Assembly (NCBI GenBank): GCA_964621185.1
Contig: CAZULM010000007.1
Location: forward strand, 62,001 to 126,000
Reading direction: 5' to 3'
Length of the DNA stretch: 64,000 nt
Source: M3007 sp964621185
GTDB lineage: Bacteria > Bacteroidota > Bacteroidia > Chitinophagales > Saprospiraceae
The translations under genes were made by a program, and so were the position numbers. Below are positions 52,453 through 59,186 of this stretch, one piece after another. Position 1 is the stretch's first letter. Each line of letters begins with the position of its first letter. The notes under the pieces were generated by a model. That model did no database searches and was not told the origin of the DNA. It saw only the letters and a program-made list of their open reading frames with translations.

Positions 52453-52559
52453 GGTTTCAGGTTTCGGGTTTCAGGTTTACACCGTCTGTTGTGAAATTTG
52501 AAAAGCGGTTTCAAAGCCACAAACCAACCATGTAAACCTGAAACCCGAAACCCGAAACC
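52453..52559. repeat. Foldback element of GGTTTCGGGTTTCAGG words between gldA and gldF
   Basis: The arm at 52453-52480 and the arm at 52532-52559 are reverse complements at 27 of 28 positions, enclosing 51 bp. The right arm recurs alone at 47754-47777. It begins 7 bp after the gldA stop and ends 7 bp before the gldF ATG. Confidence 0.8.
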
Positions 52560-52566
52560 TTATTTT

Positions 52567-53298
52567 ATGCTACCCATATTCATAAAAGAAATAAACGCAT
52601 TTTTTTCCTCCCTCATCGGTTACATCGTGGTGGGTACTTTCCTCGTATTGATGGGCTTGTTGATGTGGGTGTTCCCGGAATACAGCATCATCGACAACAA
52701 TTACGCCACCTTGGACACCTTGTTTTCCGTGGCGCCGATGGTGTTTATGTTTCTCATCCCGGCAGTAACAATGCGCACTTTTGCGGAAGAGAAACAGAGC
52801 GGCACCATCGAATTGCTGGTTACCCGGCCGATCAGCGACTGGCAGATCGTGGGCGGAAAATTCCTGGCTTGTTTCATGCTGGTGGTGTTTGCCTTGCTTC
52901 CCACGGCATTGTACTACCTCAGCGTGTACCAGTTGGGCGCACCGGCGGGAAATATTGATTCGGGCGGCACCCTTGGTTCTTATATCGGCCTGTTGTTTCT
53001 TGCAGGGGCGTTTGTGGCCATTGGTGTTTTTGCCAGTTCGCTCACCAGCAACCAGATAGTCGCCTTTGTTTTAGCGACCTTCCTGAGCTTTTTTGTGTAC
53101 CTCGCCTTTGGGCTCCTGAGCCGTTTGCCCATTTTTTTCGGAAAAACAGACGATGTCGTGCAGTCGCTCGGCATCGAATACCATTACAATTCCATCAGCA
53201 GGGGCGCGCTCGATACGCGCGACCTGGTGTATTTCCTGTCGGTTATCGCGTTTTTCCTGGCTGCTACTGTGGTGTCGCTGGGGAAGAGGCGCTGGTGA
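52567..53298 (+). CDS. gldF: Gliding motility ABC transporter permease GldF
   Basis: The ATG at 52567 gives 243 residues with six hydrophobic segments (for example GYIVVGTFLVLMGLLMWVF, PMVFMFLIPAVTM, FLACFMLVVFALLPTALYYL, IVAFVLATFLSFFVYLAFGLL). The phrase MRTFAEEKQSGTIELLVTRPISDWQIVGGKFLA is the signature of GldF and related ABC-2 permeases. It forms the membrane channel for GldA. gldG normally follows directly; here the next gene is on the other strand and unrelated, so the third component must be elsewhere or missing. Confidence 0.9.
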   Translation: MLPIFIKEINAFFSSLIGYIVVGTFLVLMGLLMWVFPEYSIIDNNYATLDTLFSVAPMVFMFLIPAVTMRTFAEEKQSGTIELLVTRPISDWQIVGGKFLACFMLVVFALLPTALYYLSVYQLGAPAGNIDSGGTLGSYIGLLFLAGAFVAIGVFASSLTSNQIVAFVLATFLSFFVYLAFGLLSRLPIFFGKTDDVVQSLGIEYHYNSISRGALDTRDLVYFLSVIAFFLAATVVSLGKRRW

Positions 53299-53400
53299 TG
53301 GACTGCGGAATGCGGAGTGTGGAATGCGGAATGGGCACGTCGTCAGATTGGTCGCTTGGGCATCCTACTTTGGCGCTTTTGGCCAAGGCTGCTATGGGTA
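53299..53400 (+). repeat. Partial copy of the 37293 foldback element
   Basis: CTGCGGAATGCGGAGTGTGG and TTTTGGCCAAGGCTGC match the left arm and the loop of the element at 37293-37448. The right arm is lost, so no foldback forms. Confidence 0.6.
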
Positions 53401-53405
53401 GCTGG

Positions 53406-53855
53406 CTAAAAATCTGGGAAATCGGGCAGGTATTCAAAGCTTGCGTTTTCAAAATCAAGGGCCGCACAGTAGGTAGCCAGCCCATTGGTGACGGCCAGAA
53501 AAGGCGCTTTGAGGCTCATGTTGTAGCGGGCCGCCTGTTCAAAACTCGCTTGGGTGAGCCTTACTTTCGGCGATTTGCATTCCACCACCAGCCAGGGATT
53601 TAACTCGAGATCAAACACCACGATGTCGCAGCGGCGTTTGAGCCCGTTTACTTCAATGCCTATTTCGGAGCGAATGCGATGCGCCGGGCATTTTTTTTCT
53701 TCCAGCAAATACAGCAACACCAATTGCCGCAAGAGCTCTTCCGGCTGTAGCACCACGTCTTTTTTCCGGATGGGGTCGTACACAAAAGTGTTCTCCGCCG
53801 ACCTGGAAAGGCGCAGTTTGGGTTGATATTGCAGGAAATCGAGTGTTAGCAGCAT
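53406..53855 (-). CDS. Stand-alone HSDR_N-type nuclease domain protein
   Basis: The 149-residue product consists of one domain like the N-terminal domain of type I restriction HsdR (HSDR_N). It reads FVYDPIRKKDVVLQPEELLRQ, then IGIEVNGLKRRCDIVVFD (catalytic Asp), then WLVVECKSPKV (the ExK pair of a PD-(D/E)xK nuclease), then QAARYNMSLKAPFLAVTNG. No helicase, methylase or specificity subunit is nearby. Proteins of this size are common in Bacteroidota and their role is unsettled; they may act in repair or defence. It starts 3 bp after DoxX and is in its operon. Confidence 0.85.
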   Translation of the reverse strand: MLLTLDFLQYQPKLRLSRSAENTFVYDPIRKKDVVLQPEELLRQLVLLYLLEEKKCPAHRIRSEIGIEVNGLKRRCDIVVFDLELNPWLVVECKSPKVRLTQASFEQAARYNMSLKAPFLAVTNGLATYCAALDFENASFEYLPDFPDF

Positions 53856-53858
53856 TAT

Positions 53859-54293
53859 TTACAACACGAACAAAACCAATGCCCCGATAAAAAAGATGAA
53901 ATATGGGGTGATTGCCGCCGCTCCGCCGTAGTCTTTTGAGATGCGCTGGCCAAAAAACAACAGCAAGATCGATTTGGCCCCCAACAAAAGCCCGATAACG
54001 GCGATTTGCTCCTGCCCAAACAACAGCAATGCGCCCAGGCCCGCGAACGAAAACAAGCCCGCCGCAACTTCCAGCACCGTAATAGTAGGCATCAGGATGG
54101 GGACAAACGGCTTCAAAATAGTCTCCTGGAACTTGCCATTGATAAAATCCCGGTTGCCAGCCCAGTCGAATACCTTATCGAAGCCCGATTGCAGGAAAAG
54201 GACGGCGGCATACGCGGTTGTCAGCAGCTTAAGGATGTAAATCAATTCAAGCCCGAGTATGGTTGGGTTGGAAAATGCGAGGAAGGAGGTCAT
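53859..54293 (-). CDS. DoxX family membrane protein
   Basis: The 144-residue product has four membrane segments (LIYILKLLTTAYAAVLFLQSG, PFVPILMPTITVLEVAAGLFSF, EQIAVIGLLLGAKSILLLFF, TPYFIFFIGALVLFVL) and the FLQSGFDKVFDWAGNRDF loop seen in DoxX/DoxD-like proteins. The family includes thiosulfate:quinone oxidoreductase subunits and proteins linked to redox control, but a specific role cannot be named. The HSDR_N gene follows at 3 bp. Copy C of the 105-bp repeat lies 34 bp upstream of its start. Confidence 0.82.
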   Translation of the reverse strand: MTSFLAFSNPTILGLELIYILKLLTTAYAAVLFLQSGFDKVFDWAGNRDFINGKFQETILKPFVPILMPTITVLEVAAGLFSFAGLGALLLFGQEQIAVIGLLLGAKSILLLFFGQRISKDYGGAAAITPYFIFFIGALVLFVL

Positions 54294-54327
54294 GGTGCTT
54301 CGTTGAGAAGTGACTAAAATTGCGGTA

Positions 54328-54438
54328 TTATACTATGATTCGCTTGATTTTTGTGATTGAGTATGATTGATTTAAGTGATGTTCAATTGGTTACAAAGAT
54401 CGGCATGCACAAAACCAAGCGGCGTGAGGTATAACTAC
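54328..54438 (+). repeat. 105-bp intergenic repeat, copy C
   Basis: This is the best match to copy B (reverse oriented) and copy A: TTATACTATGATTCGCTTGA at one end, GATCGGCATGCACAAAACCA in the middle, GGCGTGAGGTATAACTAC at the other. Its TAACTAC end overlaps the stop codon of the next gene (54435). Confidence 0.88.
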
Positions 54439-54896
54439 ATAATCCACCAAAATTCTGCCTTGTCGCTGCGCACCAGGGTTTTGGCAACTTGCTTCCCATT
54501 GTCGAATAAAATTACGTTCGACATGGAATTCAGGGTCGAATCAGGATGGATATTAACCCGATTGTTTGCTTTGTAGCTGATAAACAACAGCAGGATCATC
54601 GATGCGAGCAACATGAGGCCATAAGTTGCCGTGAACGACTCGCGATCGCCCGACATCAGGAGGAGTGTCGGGACACCAAACAGCCCTACTGCCAGGATGA
54701 ACAACAGCAGTTCGGTCGATTCGCTCCCCGTAATTTTTTTGTGGCAATCTACGCAAGCATAAGTCGGTATGTCAAAATACCTGGTGTGGACGGTTGTGCC
54801 TACGCCTTTTTGTGCGTACACCCGCACGTTGATGGCATTTTCCTCAGGATCGTCCTGGATATGGTTCTTGCAGCAAATAGGGCAGATTTCTGACAT
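54435..54896 (-). CDS. Small membrane protein with Cys pairs, unknown function
   Basis: The ATG at 54896 gives 153 residues. The N-terminus has CPICCKNH and later CVDCHKKITGSES, two Cys pairs that could form a zinc ribbon. Two membrane segments follow (LLLFILAVGLFGVPTLLLM and YGLMLLASMILLLFISY), then a short soluble tail. I recognise no family. The stop codon falls within copy C of the 105-bp repeat. It is divergent from fbaA. Confidence 0.6.
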   Translation of the reverse strand: MSEICPICCKNHIQDDPEENAINVRVYAQKGVGTTVHTRYFDIPTYACVDCHKKITGSESTELLLFILAVGLFGVPTLLLMSGDRESFTATYGLMLLASMILLLFISYKANNRVNIHPDSTLNSMSNVILFDNGKQVAKTLVRSDKAEFWWIM

Positions 54897-54989
54897 GAAA
54901 TTTTGAAAACGGTTGAGTTGTAAAATGTTTGCGCGACAAACATAAGGTATTGGCCCGATTCCCTCGCACCCCAAAACAAAAACCCTTCG

Positions 54990-54997
54990 TATCTTCG
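54990..54997 (+). promoter_or_regulatory. -7 box for fbaA, one mismatch
   Basis: TATCTTCG differs from TAnnTTTG at one position and lies 42 bp before the fbaA ATG. Confidence 0.4.
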
Positions 54998-55039
54998 CCC
55001 CACTCATCTCTCATCACTCATCTCTCATCACTACAAGAT

Positions 55040-56110
55040 ATGTCTCGTTTTCGCCCAGGGGTCCTGCACGGACAAGAAGTCACCGACCTGCTCAATTATG
55101 CCAACGAACAGAATTTTGCTTTGCCAGCGGTCAATGTGATCGGTACCAACTCCGTAAATGCGGTGCTGGAAACTGCTGCCGCCGTCAACAGCCCGGTTAT
55201 CATCCAGTATTCGCATGGTGGCGCGGCGTTTTTTGCCGGCAAGGGCCTTGGAGGCGATGCTAACCGCGGCGCAATTCTGGGTGGCATCTCCGGTGCGCAG
55301 CACGTACACGCCATGGCCGAAGCGTATGGCGTGCCGGTAATCCTGCACACCGACCACTGCGCCCTCAAGATCATCCCGTGGGTGGATGGATTGCTGGATG
55401 CCGGCGAACAGTATTATGAAAAAAATGGCCGCCCCCTCTATTCCAGCCACATGCTCGACCTTTCGGAAGAGCCTTTGCACGAAAACATTGAAATCTGTTC
55501 AAAGTATTTCAAACGCATGAACGCCATGGGCATGACCCTGGAGATCGAGCTCGGCGTAACGGGCGGCGAAGAAGACGGCGTGGACAATACGGACGTGGAT
55601 TCATCCAGGCTCTATACCCAGCCCGATGAAGTGGCATATTCCTACGAAGAGCTGAAAAAGATCAGCCCGAACTTTACCATCGCCGCCGCATTTGGCAACG
55701 TGCATGGTGTGTACAAGCCCGGAAATGTGAAGTTGCAGCCCATTATTTTGAAAAACTCCCAGGAATACATCCGCGAGAAATACGGTATTGCGGGTAAAAC
55801 ACCCGTCAACTTCGTTTTCCACGGCGGTTCGGGTTCCAGCAGGGAAGAAATCCGCGAAGCCATCGAGTACGGCGCGGTTAAAATGAACATCGATACCGAC
55901 ATGCAATGGGCGTTCTGGGACGGCATTCGCGCCTACCATGATGCCAAGCGCGGCTACCTCCAACAACAGATCGGCAACCCCGAAGGCGATGACAAGCCCA
56001 ACAAGAAGTACTACGACCCAAGGGTGTGGCTGCGCGAAGGGGAAAAAGCCTTTGTGACGCGCTTGAAACTGGCATTTGAGGATTTGAACTGCATCGGGAA
56101 AAATGCGTAG
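55040..56110 (+). CDS. fbaA: Class II fructose-bisphosphate aldolase
   Basis: The ATG at 55040 gives 356 residues, the length of Escherichia coli FbaA. The enzyme cleaves fructose 1,6-bisphosphate into dihydroxyacetone phosphate and glyceraldehyde 3-phosphate in glycolysis and runs the reverse in gluconeogenesis. Zinc-site motifs are present: VILHTDHCA, LEIELGVTGGEEDGVDN, AAFGNVHGVY and FVFHGGSGSS. The phosphate-binding NIDTDMQWAF is also present. The N-terminal extension in the same frame lies in repetitive ATCACTCATCTC sequence and is not coding. A long inverted repeat follows the stop and separates it from the converging GNAT gene. Confidence 0.96.
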   Translation: MSRFRPGVLHGQEVTDLLNYANEQNFALPAVNVIGTNSVNAVLETAAAVNSPVIIQYSHGGAAFFAGKGLGGDANRGAILGGISGAQHVHAMAEAYGVPVILHTDHCALKIIPWVDGLLDAGEQYYEKNGRPLYSSHMLDLSEEPLHENIEICSKYFKRMNAMGMTLEIELGVTGGEEDGVDNTDVDSSRLYTQPDEVAYSYEELKKISPNFTIAAAFGNVHGVYKPGNVKLQPIILKNSQEYIREKYGIAGKTPVNFVFHGGSGSSREEIREAIEYGAVKMNIDTDMQWAFWDGIRAYHDAKRGYLQQQIGNPEGDDKPNKKYYDPRVWLREGEKAFVTRLKLAFEDLNCIGKNA

Positions 56111-56234
56111 TTTTTTTAACACATAGGCACATAGGTACATAGAACACATAGTCGATTTAGCGTACACAGTCTATTTGAGATTTGTGTGTTAAAAAACTAT
56201 GTGCCCTATGTGCCTATGTGTTAAAAAAAACTAC
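56107..56234. repeat. Foldback element between fbaA and the GNAT gene, likely two-way terminator
   Basis: GTAGTTTTTTTAACACATAG continuing GCACATAGG (56107-56135) is the reverse complement of 56205-56234 except for one T. The arms overlap the stop codons of both converging genes (fbaA at 56110, GNAT at 56231). The A/T runs at the stem base would give a T tail on either strand. Confidence 0.8.
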
Positions 56235-56800
56235 GTGTTTCCAAAAAACTCCCGCGGCCGTATCAACGAGTAAATCGCCGAATCCTCAAATTTCCCCTCA
56301 AAGTAAAAATTCTCCCGGAAATACGCCTCCCGCACAAAGCCGTTGCGCTCCAGCAGGTTGATGGAAGCGGCATTGTCAGGATTCACATTGGCTTCCAGCG
56401 AATGCAGTTGCAGGGTGCCAAAAGCATAAGGCAGCATGGCTTGCAAGGCTTCCGTCATCAAGCCTGTGCCCCAGTGCTCGGGGCCGAGCATGTACCCGAT
56501 TTCCGCCCGGTGGTTGGCCTTGTCAATTTTCCATATCGTAATCGTGCCGATCATTTCAGGGTTGTCGAGCAACGAAATTGCCCATTGAATGCCTTCGTTT
56601 TTTTCAAAGTTGGCGTGGATAGTGGAAATAAATTGCTCCGCTTCTGCAATACCCTGCATCAGGGGCCTGCCAAAATACTGCATCACCTGCGGGTTGGAGC
56701 GGTATTGAAAAAGTGCCTCTGCGTCGCTGTCGAGCATTTGGCGCAGGAGCAAACGGTTGGTTTTAAGTTCGGGGAACGTGCCAAAAGTAATATCAAGCAT
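56231..56800 (-). CDS. GNAT family N-acetyltransferase, RimJ/RimL type
   Basis: The ATG at 56800 gives 189 residues; a GTG nine codons upstream is less likely. It has the RimJ/RimL layout: LKTNRLLLRQMLDSDAEALFQYRSN, then MIGTITIWKIDKANHRAEIGYML, the acetyl-CoA loop HWGTGLMTEALQAM, and the C-terminal LEANVNPDNAASINLLERNGFVRE. Such enzymes acetylate amino groups on proteins or small molecules. The substrate is unknown. It is monocistronic, converging on fbaA. Confidence 0.9.
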   Translation of the reverse strand: MLDITFGTFPELKTNRLLLRQMLDSDAEALFQYRSNPQVMQYFGRPLMQGIAEAEQFISTIHANFEKNEGIQWAISLLDNPEMIGTITIWKIDKANHRAEIGYMLGPEHWGTGLMTEALQAMLPYAFGTLQLHSLEANVNPDNAASINLLERNGFVREAYFRENFYFEGKFEDSAIYSLIRPREFFGNT

Positions 56801-56901
56801 GTGGTTGCTATTGAAAACCCAAAACACCCCTGCGGCATTATGGATAGCCGAAGTAAAAGATTTGAATAAATTGCTCAGCCAAGATAATGAGAATCTAGTA
56901 G

Positions 56902-57007
56902 CTTACACCCAAACTACTGTGGTTTGCGAAAATACCAGGAGGCAAATCCTTCATGATCATTTACATCTATCCTGAAAATATCGAAAATAATTAGAATATC
57001 GATATAA
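56902..57007 (-). repeat. 105-bp intergenic repeat, copy D1
   Basis: CCCAAACTACTGTGGTTTGC followed by GAAA and AAATCCTTCAT also occurs in reverse at 63948-63994, and the match continues into CTGAAAATATCG against CTGAAAATCTCG. The conserved end points rightward, to the peptide genes. Confidence 0.75.
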
Positions 57008-57089
57008 TTGTTTTGTATTTACACTTTTTATTTTAGATAAATTGTAAAAAAAAAATTAATTAAAATATTATTTTTAAAAACAAATAAAA

Positions 57090-57097
57090 TACCTTTG
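57090..57097 (+). promoter_or_regulatory. TAnnTTTG -7 box for the peptide-propeller cassette
   Basis: TACCTTTG is exact and follows an AT-rich upstream region. It lies at the very start of repeat D2, 151 bp before the first peptide ATG, so D2 would be transcribed as part of the leader. Confidence 0.55.
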
Positions 57098-57199
57098 TAC
57101 TCAAATTTCCGTGGTTTGGAAAAATACCAGGAGATAAATCCTTTATATTCAATTAATTATATCCTTATAATCTTGCAAATCACTAGTATCCTGCTATGA
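57095..57199 (-). repeat. 105-bp intergenic repeat, copy D2
   Basis: CCGTGGTTTGGAAAAATACC followed by AGGAGATAAATCC matches D1 closely, and the later TCTTGCAAATCACTAGTATC matches the copy at the right edge. It lies between the -7 box and the first peptide gene. Confidence 0.7.
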
Positions 57200-57247
57200 G
57201 TCATAGAATAATTGCACCTGTTTTCACTTCTCACCAATTTAGTCAAT

Positions 57248-57520
57248 ATGAAACTAATAACCCTGTTGGTGGCGGCTAATGCCATCTTGCTGCTTACACT
57301 TGCCGCTTCAAATCATCGATTTGAAGTTTCTCAAGCCGAGATAAAGGCCTTTTCAGAATCATTTGTGCCCAACAAGTACGTCATCCAAATAGATTGCTGT
57401 TATCCAAAGGACAAAACAACGGAAACGATATCCCACGGTGCGATTTGCGCTACCGGTGGCTCGTCCTATTGTGCAGAAAACCCTTGTCCAGAAGGTACTG
57501 TTGAATGCGGCTCAAAATAA
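57248..57520 (+). CDS. Small Cys-rich exported peptide 1
   Basis: The 90-residue product starts with a signal peptide (LLVAANAILLLTLAAS). After a short pro-like segment (QAEIKAFSESFV) it has six Cys in the last 42 residues: DCCYP, AICAT, SYCAENPC and VECGSK. The plan of a signal peptide, short leader and Cys-rich tail matches the NVEALA-type peptides of Bacteroidota, though the NVEALA motif itself is absent. It opens a three-gene cassette with a second peptide (34 bp on) and a propeller lipoprotein. Function unknown; an exported, disulfide-bonded or modified peptide is inferred. Confidence 0.65.
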   Translation: MKLITLLVAANAILLLTLAASNHRFEVSQAEIKAFSESFVPNKYVIQIDCCYPKDKTTETISHGAICATGGSSYCAENPCPEGTVECGSK

Positions 57521-57554
57521 TTTATTCCAAAACTTCCCCTATCGCATCAAATTC

Positions 57555-57833
57555 ATGATGAAAGTCCTCGTTTTTTCAATCGCAATCATGGCCGCATTTA
57601 TCGGTATGCCTGGTTCAAGCTATTATCCCCAGCCTCAAAACCCCACAGAACTTGCCCGGAAAGGCCAGCCTATGCCATTGGCTGTCATGTCGGCGAACAA
57701 GGCTCCAACATTGACTTATTGCACCTGTATCGATGGCAGCGTGTATTCCTATGCCAACAGTTGTAAAATTGGATGGGTAGGCTGTGAACCCAATGCATGC
57801 CCACCCCAACCGGTAGGCTGTAATGGAGAGTAA
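57555..57833 (+). CDS. Small Cys-rich exported peptide 2
   Basis: The ATG at 57555 (a second ATG follows at once) gives 92 residues with a signal peptide (SIAIMAAFIGMPGSS). A Pro-rich stretch (YYPQPQNPTELARKGQPMP) leads to a tail with six Cys: YCTCIDG, NSCKIGWVGCEPNAC and VGCNGE. The order of features is the same as in peptide 1, but the sequences are not close, so they are paralogous in design at most. It lies 61 bp before the propeller lipoprotein. Confidence 0.65.
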   Translation: MMKVLVFSIAIMAAFIGMPGSSYYPQPQNPTELARKGQPMPLAVMSANKAPTLTYCTCIDGSVYSYANSCKIGWVGCEPNACPPQPVGCNGE

Positions 57834-57894
57834 TGCAAACCAATACTTGTGAAATATTATCCCTGTTGCTTAACCCAATATTTCTTAAATTACA

Positions 57895-59094
57895 ATGAAA
57901 TCCAAATTCCTTTCCATCCCCGCAGCGGCCTTGCTGGCTTTCGCCTCGAACTCCTGCAACACCCAGTTTTTAGATTCGGAAACTACCGTAATCTCCATCA
58001 AACAAAGCGCAACAGATCAAAAGTTGACAGACATATTCAGCCTGGAAGGTTTTACGGCACTGGAATCGGCTCCTTCCATCGACCTGGATGGCATCACCAA
58101 GATACTGTTTAAAGACAACAAGGTCGTCGTCCTAAATTACGTGGGCGATATCCAAGAGCTATGGGTTTTTGACCAGGGCACCGGGAAAAGTCTCCTGAAG
58201 ATCGGCACCCAAAACCATGAACCAAACGGATACGACGGGCTGAACGACATAGCTTTCGACGGCAACGAAATCCGTTGTTCCGTTGCGGGCAAAATGGCGT
58301 TTATGAATTACGACTTTGGTGGGAACCTCCGCTCCACTATAAGAAGCGGCGTGTTTGGCGAAGAGCTCGAACAACAGAAAAATGGGGGATTTGTAGTGTA
58401 CAATGAATACAATTCTACCAAGGTCTCTGGGCTGAACCACCTTGTTTTTTTCGATCGGTCGGGGAACGTAACCAAACGTGCCTACCCCTACCTGTCGACG
58501 CAGGATGGCAATGGCTACCGGTTTGCCGGTTCGCTCACGGCATCCCAAGGACTTTGGTTCAACCCGCCGTTTTGCGACACCTTGTTTGAAATAATAGACG
58601 AAAAAATTGTGCCGCGCTACCACTTCGACTTTGGGCAAAAAGCCATGCCAGAAGGTATCCGCCAAAAGAAATTGACCGGATGGGACACCCACAAATACTC
58701 CTTCCTGAACGAAGGCCTTGCCAAAATCGGCCGCTTCCTGGTATTTGAATATACCGACGATCAAAAAATAAAGCTGGGCATCTTTGACGAGGTTTCCAAC
58801 CAGTTCGCCAGCTTGCGCGACCTGAGGGAAGACTACCTCTACGAACTGATCCAGCTAGGCAACATCTTCCCAAAGGATGACAAAACATTCGCACTGCTGC
58901 TCAGTCCGGCCCGCATCCAACACCTGGTTAAAAAGGGCTTGCTGGACATGGTCGAAATAGATAAACGTTTCCCCGCCCTCTCCAATACGCTAAAATCCAT
59001 TGACAACACGAGCAACCCGGTCATACTCTACCTGGGTTTCAACCCTGGCGCAAGGATTGAGGAACCTTCGCTAAAAAACGGGTCGATGCGATAG
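57895..59094 (+). CDS. Six-bladed beta-propeller lipoprotein
   Basis: The 399-residue product has a signal ending in LLAFASNSC, probably lipidated at Cys20 although the lipobox is not ideal. The mature part fits the six-bladed beta-propeller family of Bacteroidota (BF3164-like): FTALESAPSIDLDGITKILFKDNKVVVLNY, LWVFDQGTGKSLLKIG, GYDGLNDIAFDGNEIRCSV and later QGLWFNPPFCDTLFEI. In Bacteroides these lipoproteins are often coded next to NVEALA peptides, the same arrangement as here. It may bind or process the two upstream peptides; that is inference. A convergent DUF5686 gene follows. Confidence 0.75.
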   Translation: MKSKFLSIPAAALLAFASNSCNTQFLDSETTVISIKQSATDQKLTDIFSLEGFTALESAPSIDLDGITKILFKDNKVVVLNYVGDIQELWVFDQGTGKSLLKIGTQNHEPNGYDGLNDIAFDGNEIRCSVAGKMAFMNYDFGGNLRSTIRSGVFGEELEQQKNGGFVVYNEYNSTKVSGLNHLVFFDRSGNVTKRAYPYLSTQDGNGYRFAGSLTASQGLWFNPPFCDTLFEIIDEKIVPRYHFDFGQKAMPEGIRQKKLTGWDTHKYSFLNEGLAKIGRFLVFEYTDDQKIKLGIFDEVSNQFASLRDLREDYLYELIQLGNIFPKDDKTFALLLSPARIQHLVKKGLLDMVEIDKRFPALSNTLKSIDNTSNPVILYLGFNPGARIEEPSLKNGSMR

Positions 59095-59186
59095 ACAGGC
59101 AGCTAATGACCCATTCCGCATTTTTACCCGCAGCTTCCAGTCACCTCTAAAGCGACGGCGGGTGAAAGCGACGGCGGGTTGCACTC

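Larger units (their letters stand above)
56801..57247. other. AT-rich interval with two 105-bp repeats
   Basis: The gap of 447 bp contains repeat copies D1 and D2 about 193 bp apart. Between them lies a very AT-rich stretch (56985-57090) with runs of A and T, followed by an exact -7 box at 57090-57097. It is the most AT-rich part of the window. I see no open frame in it. Confidence 0.7.
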
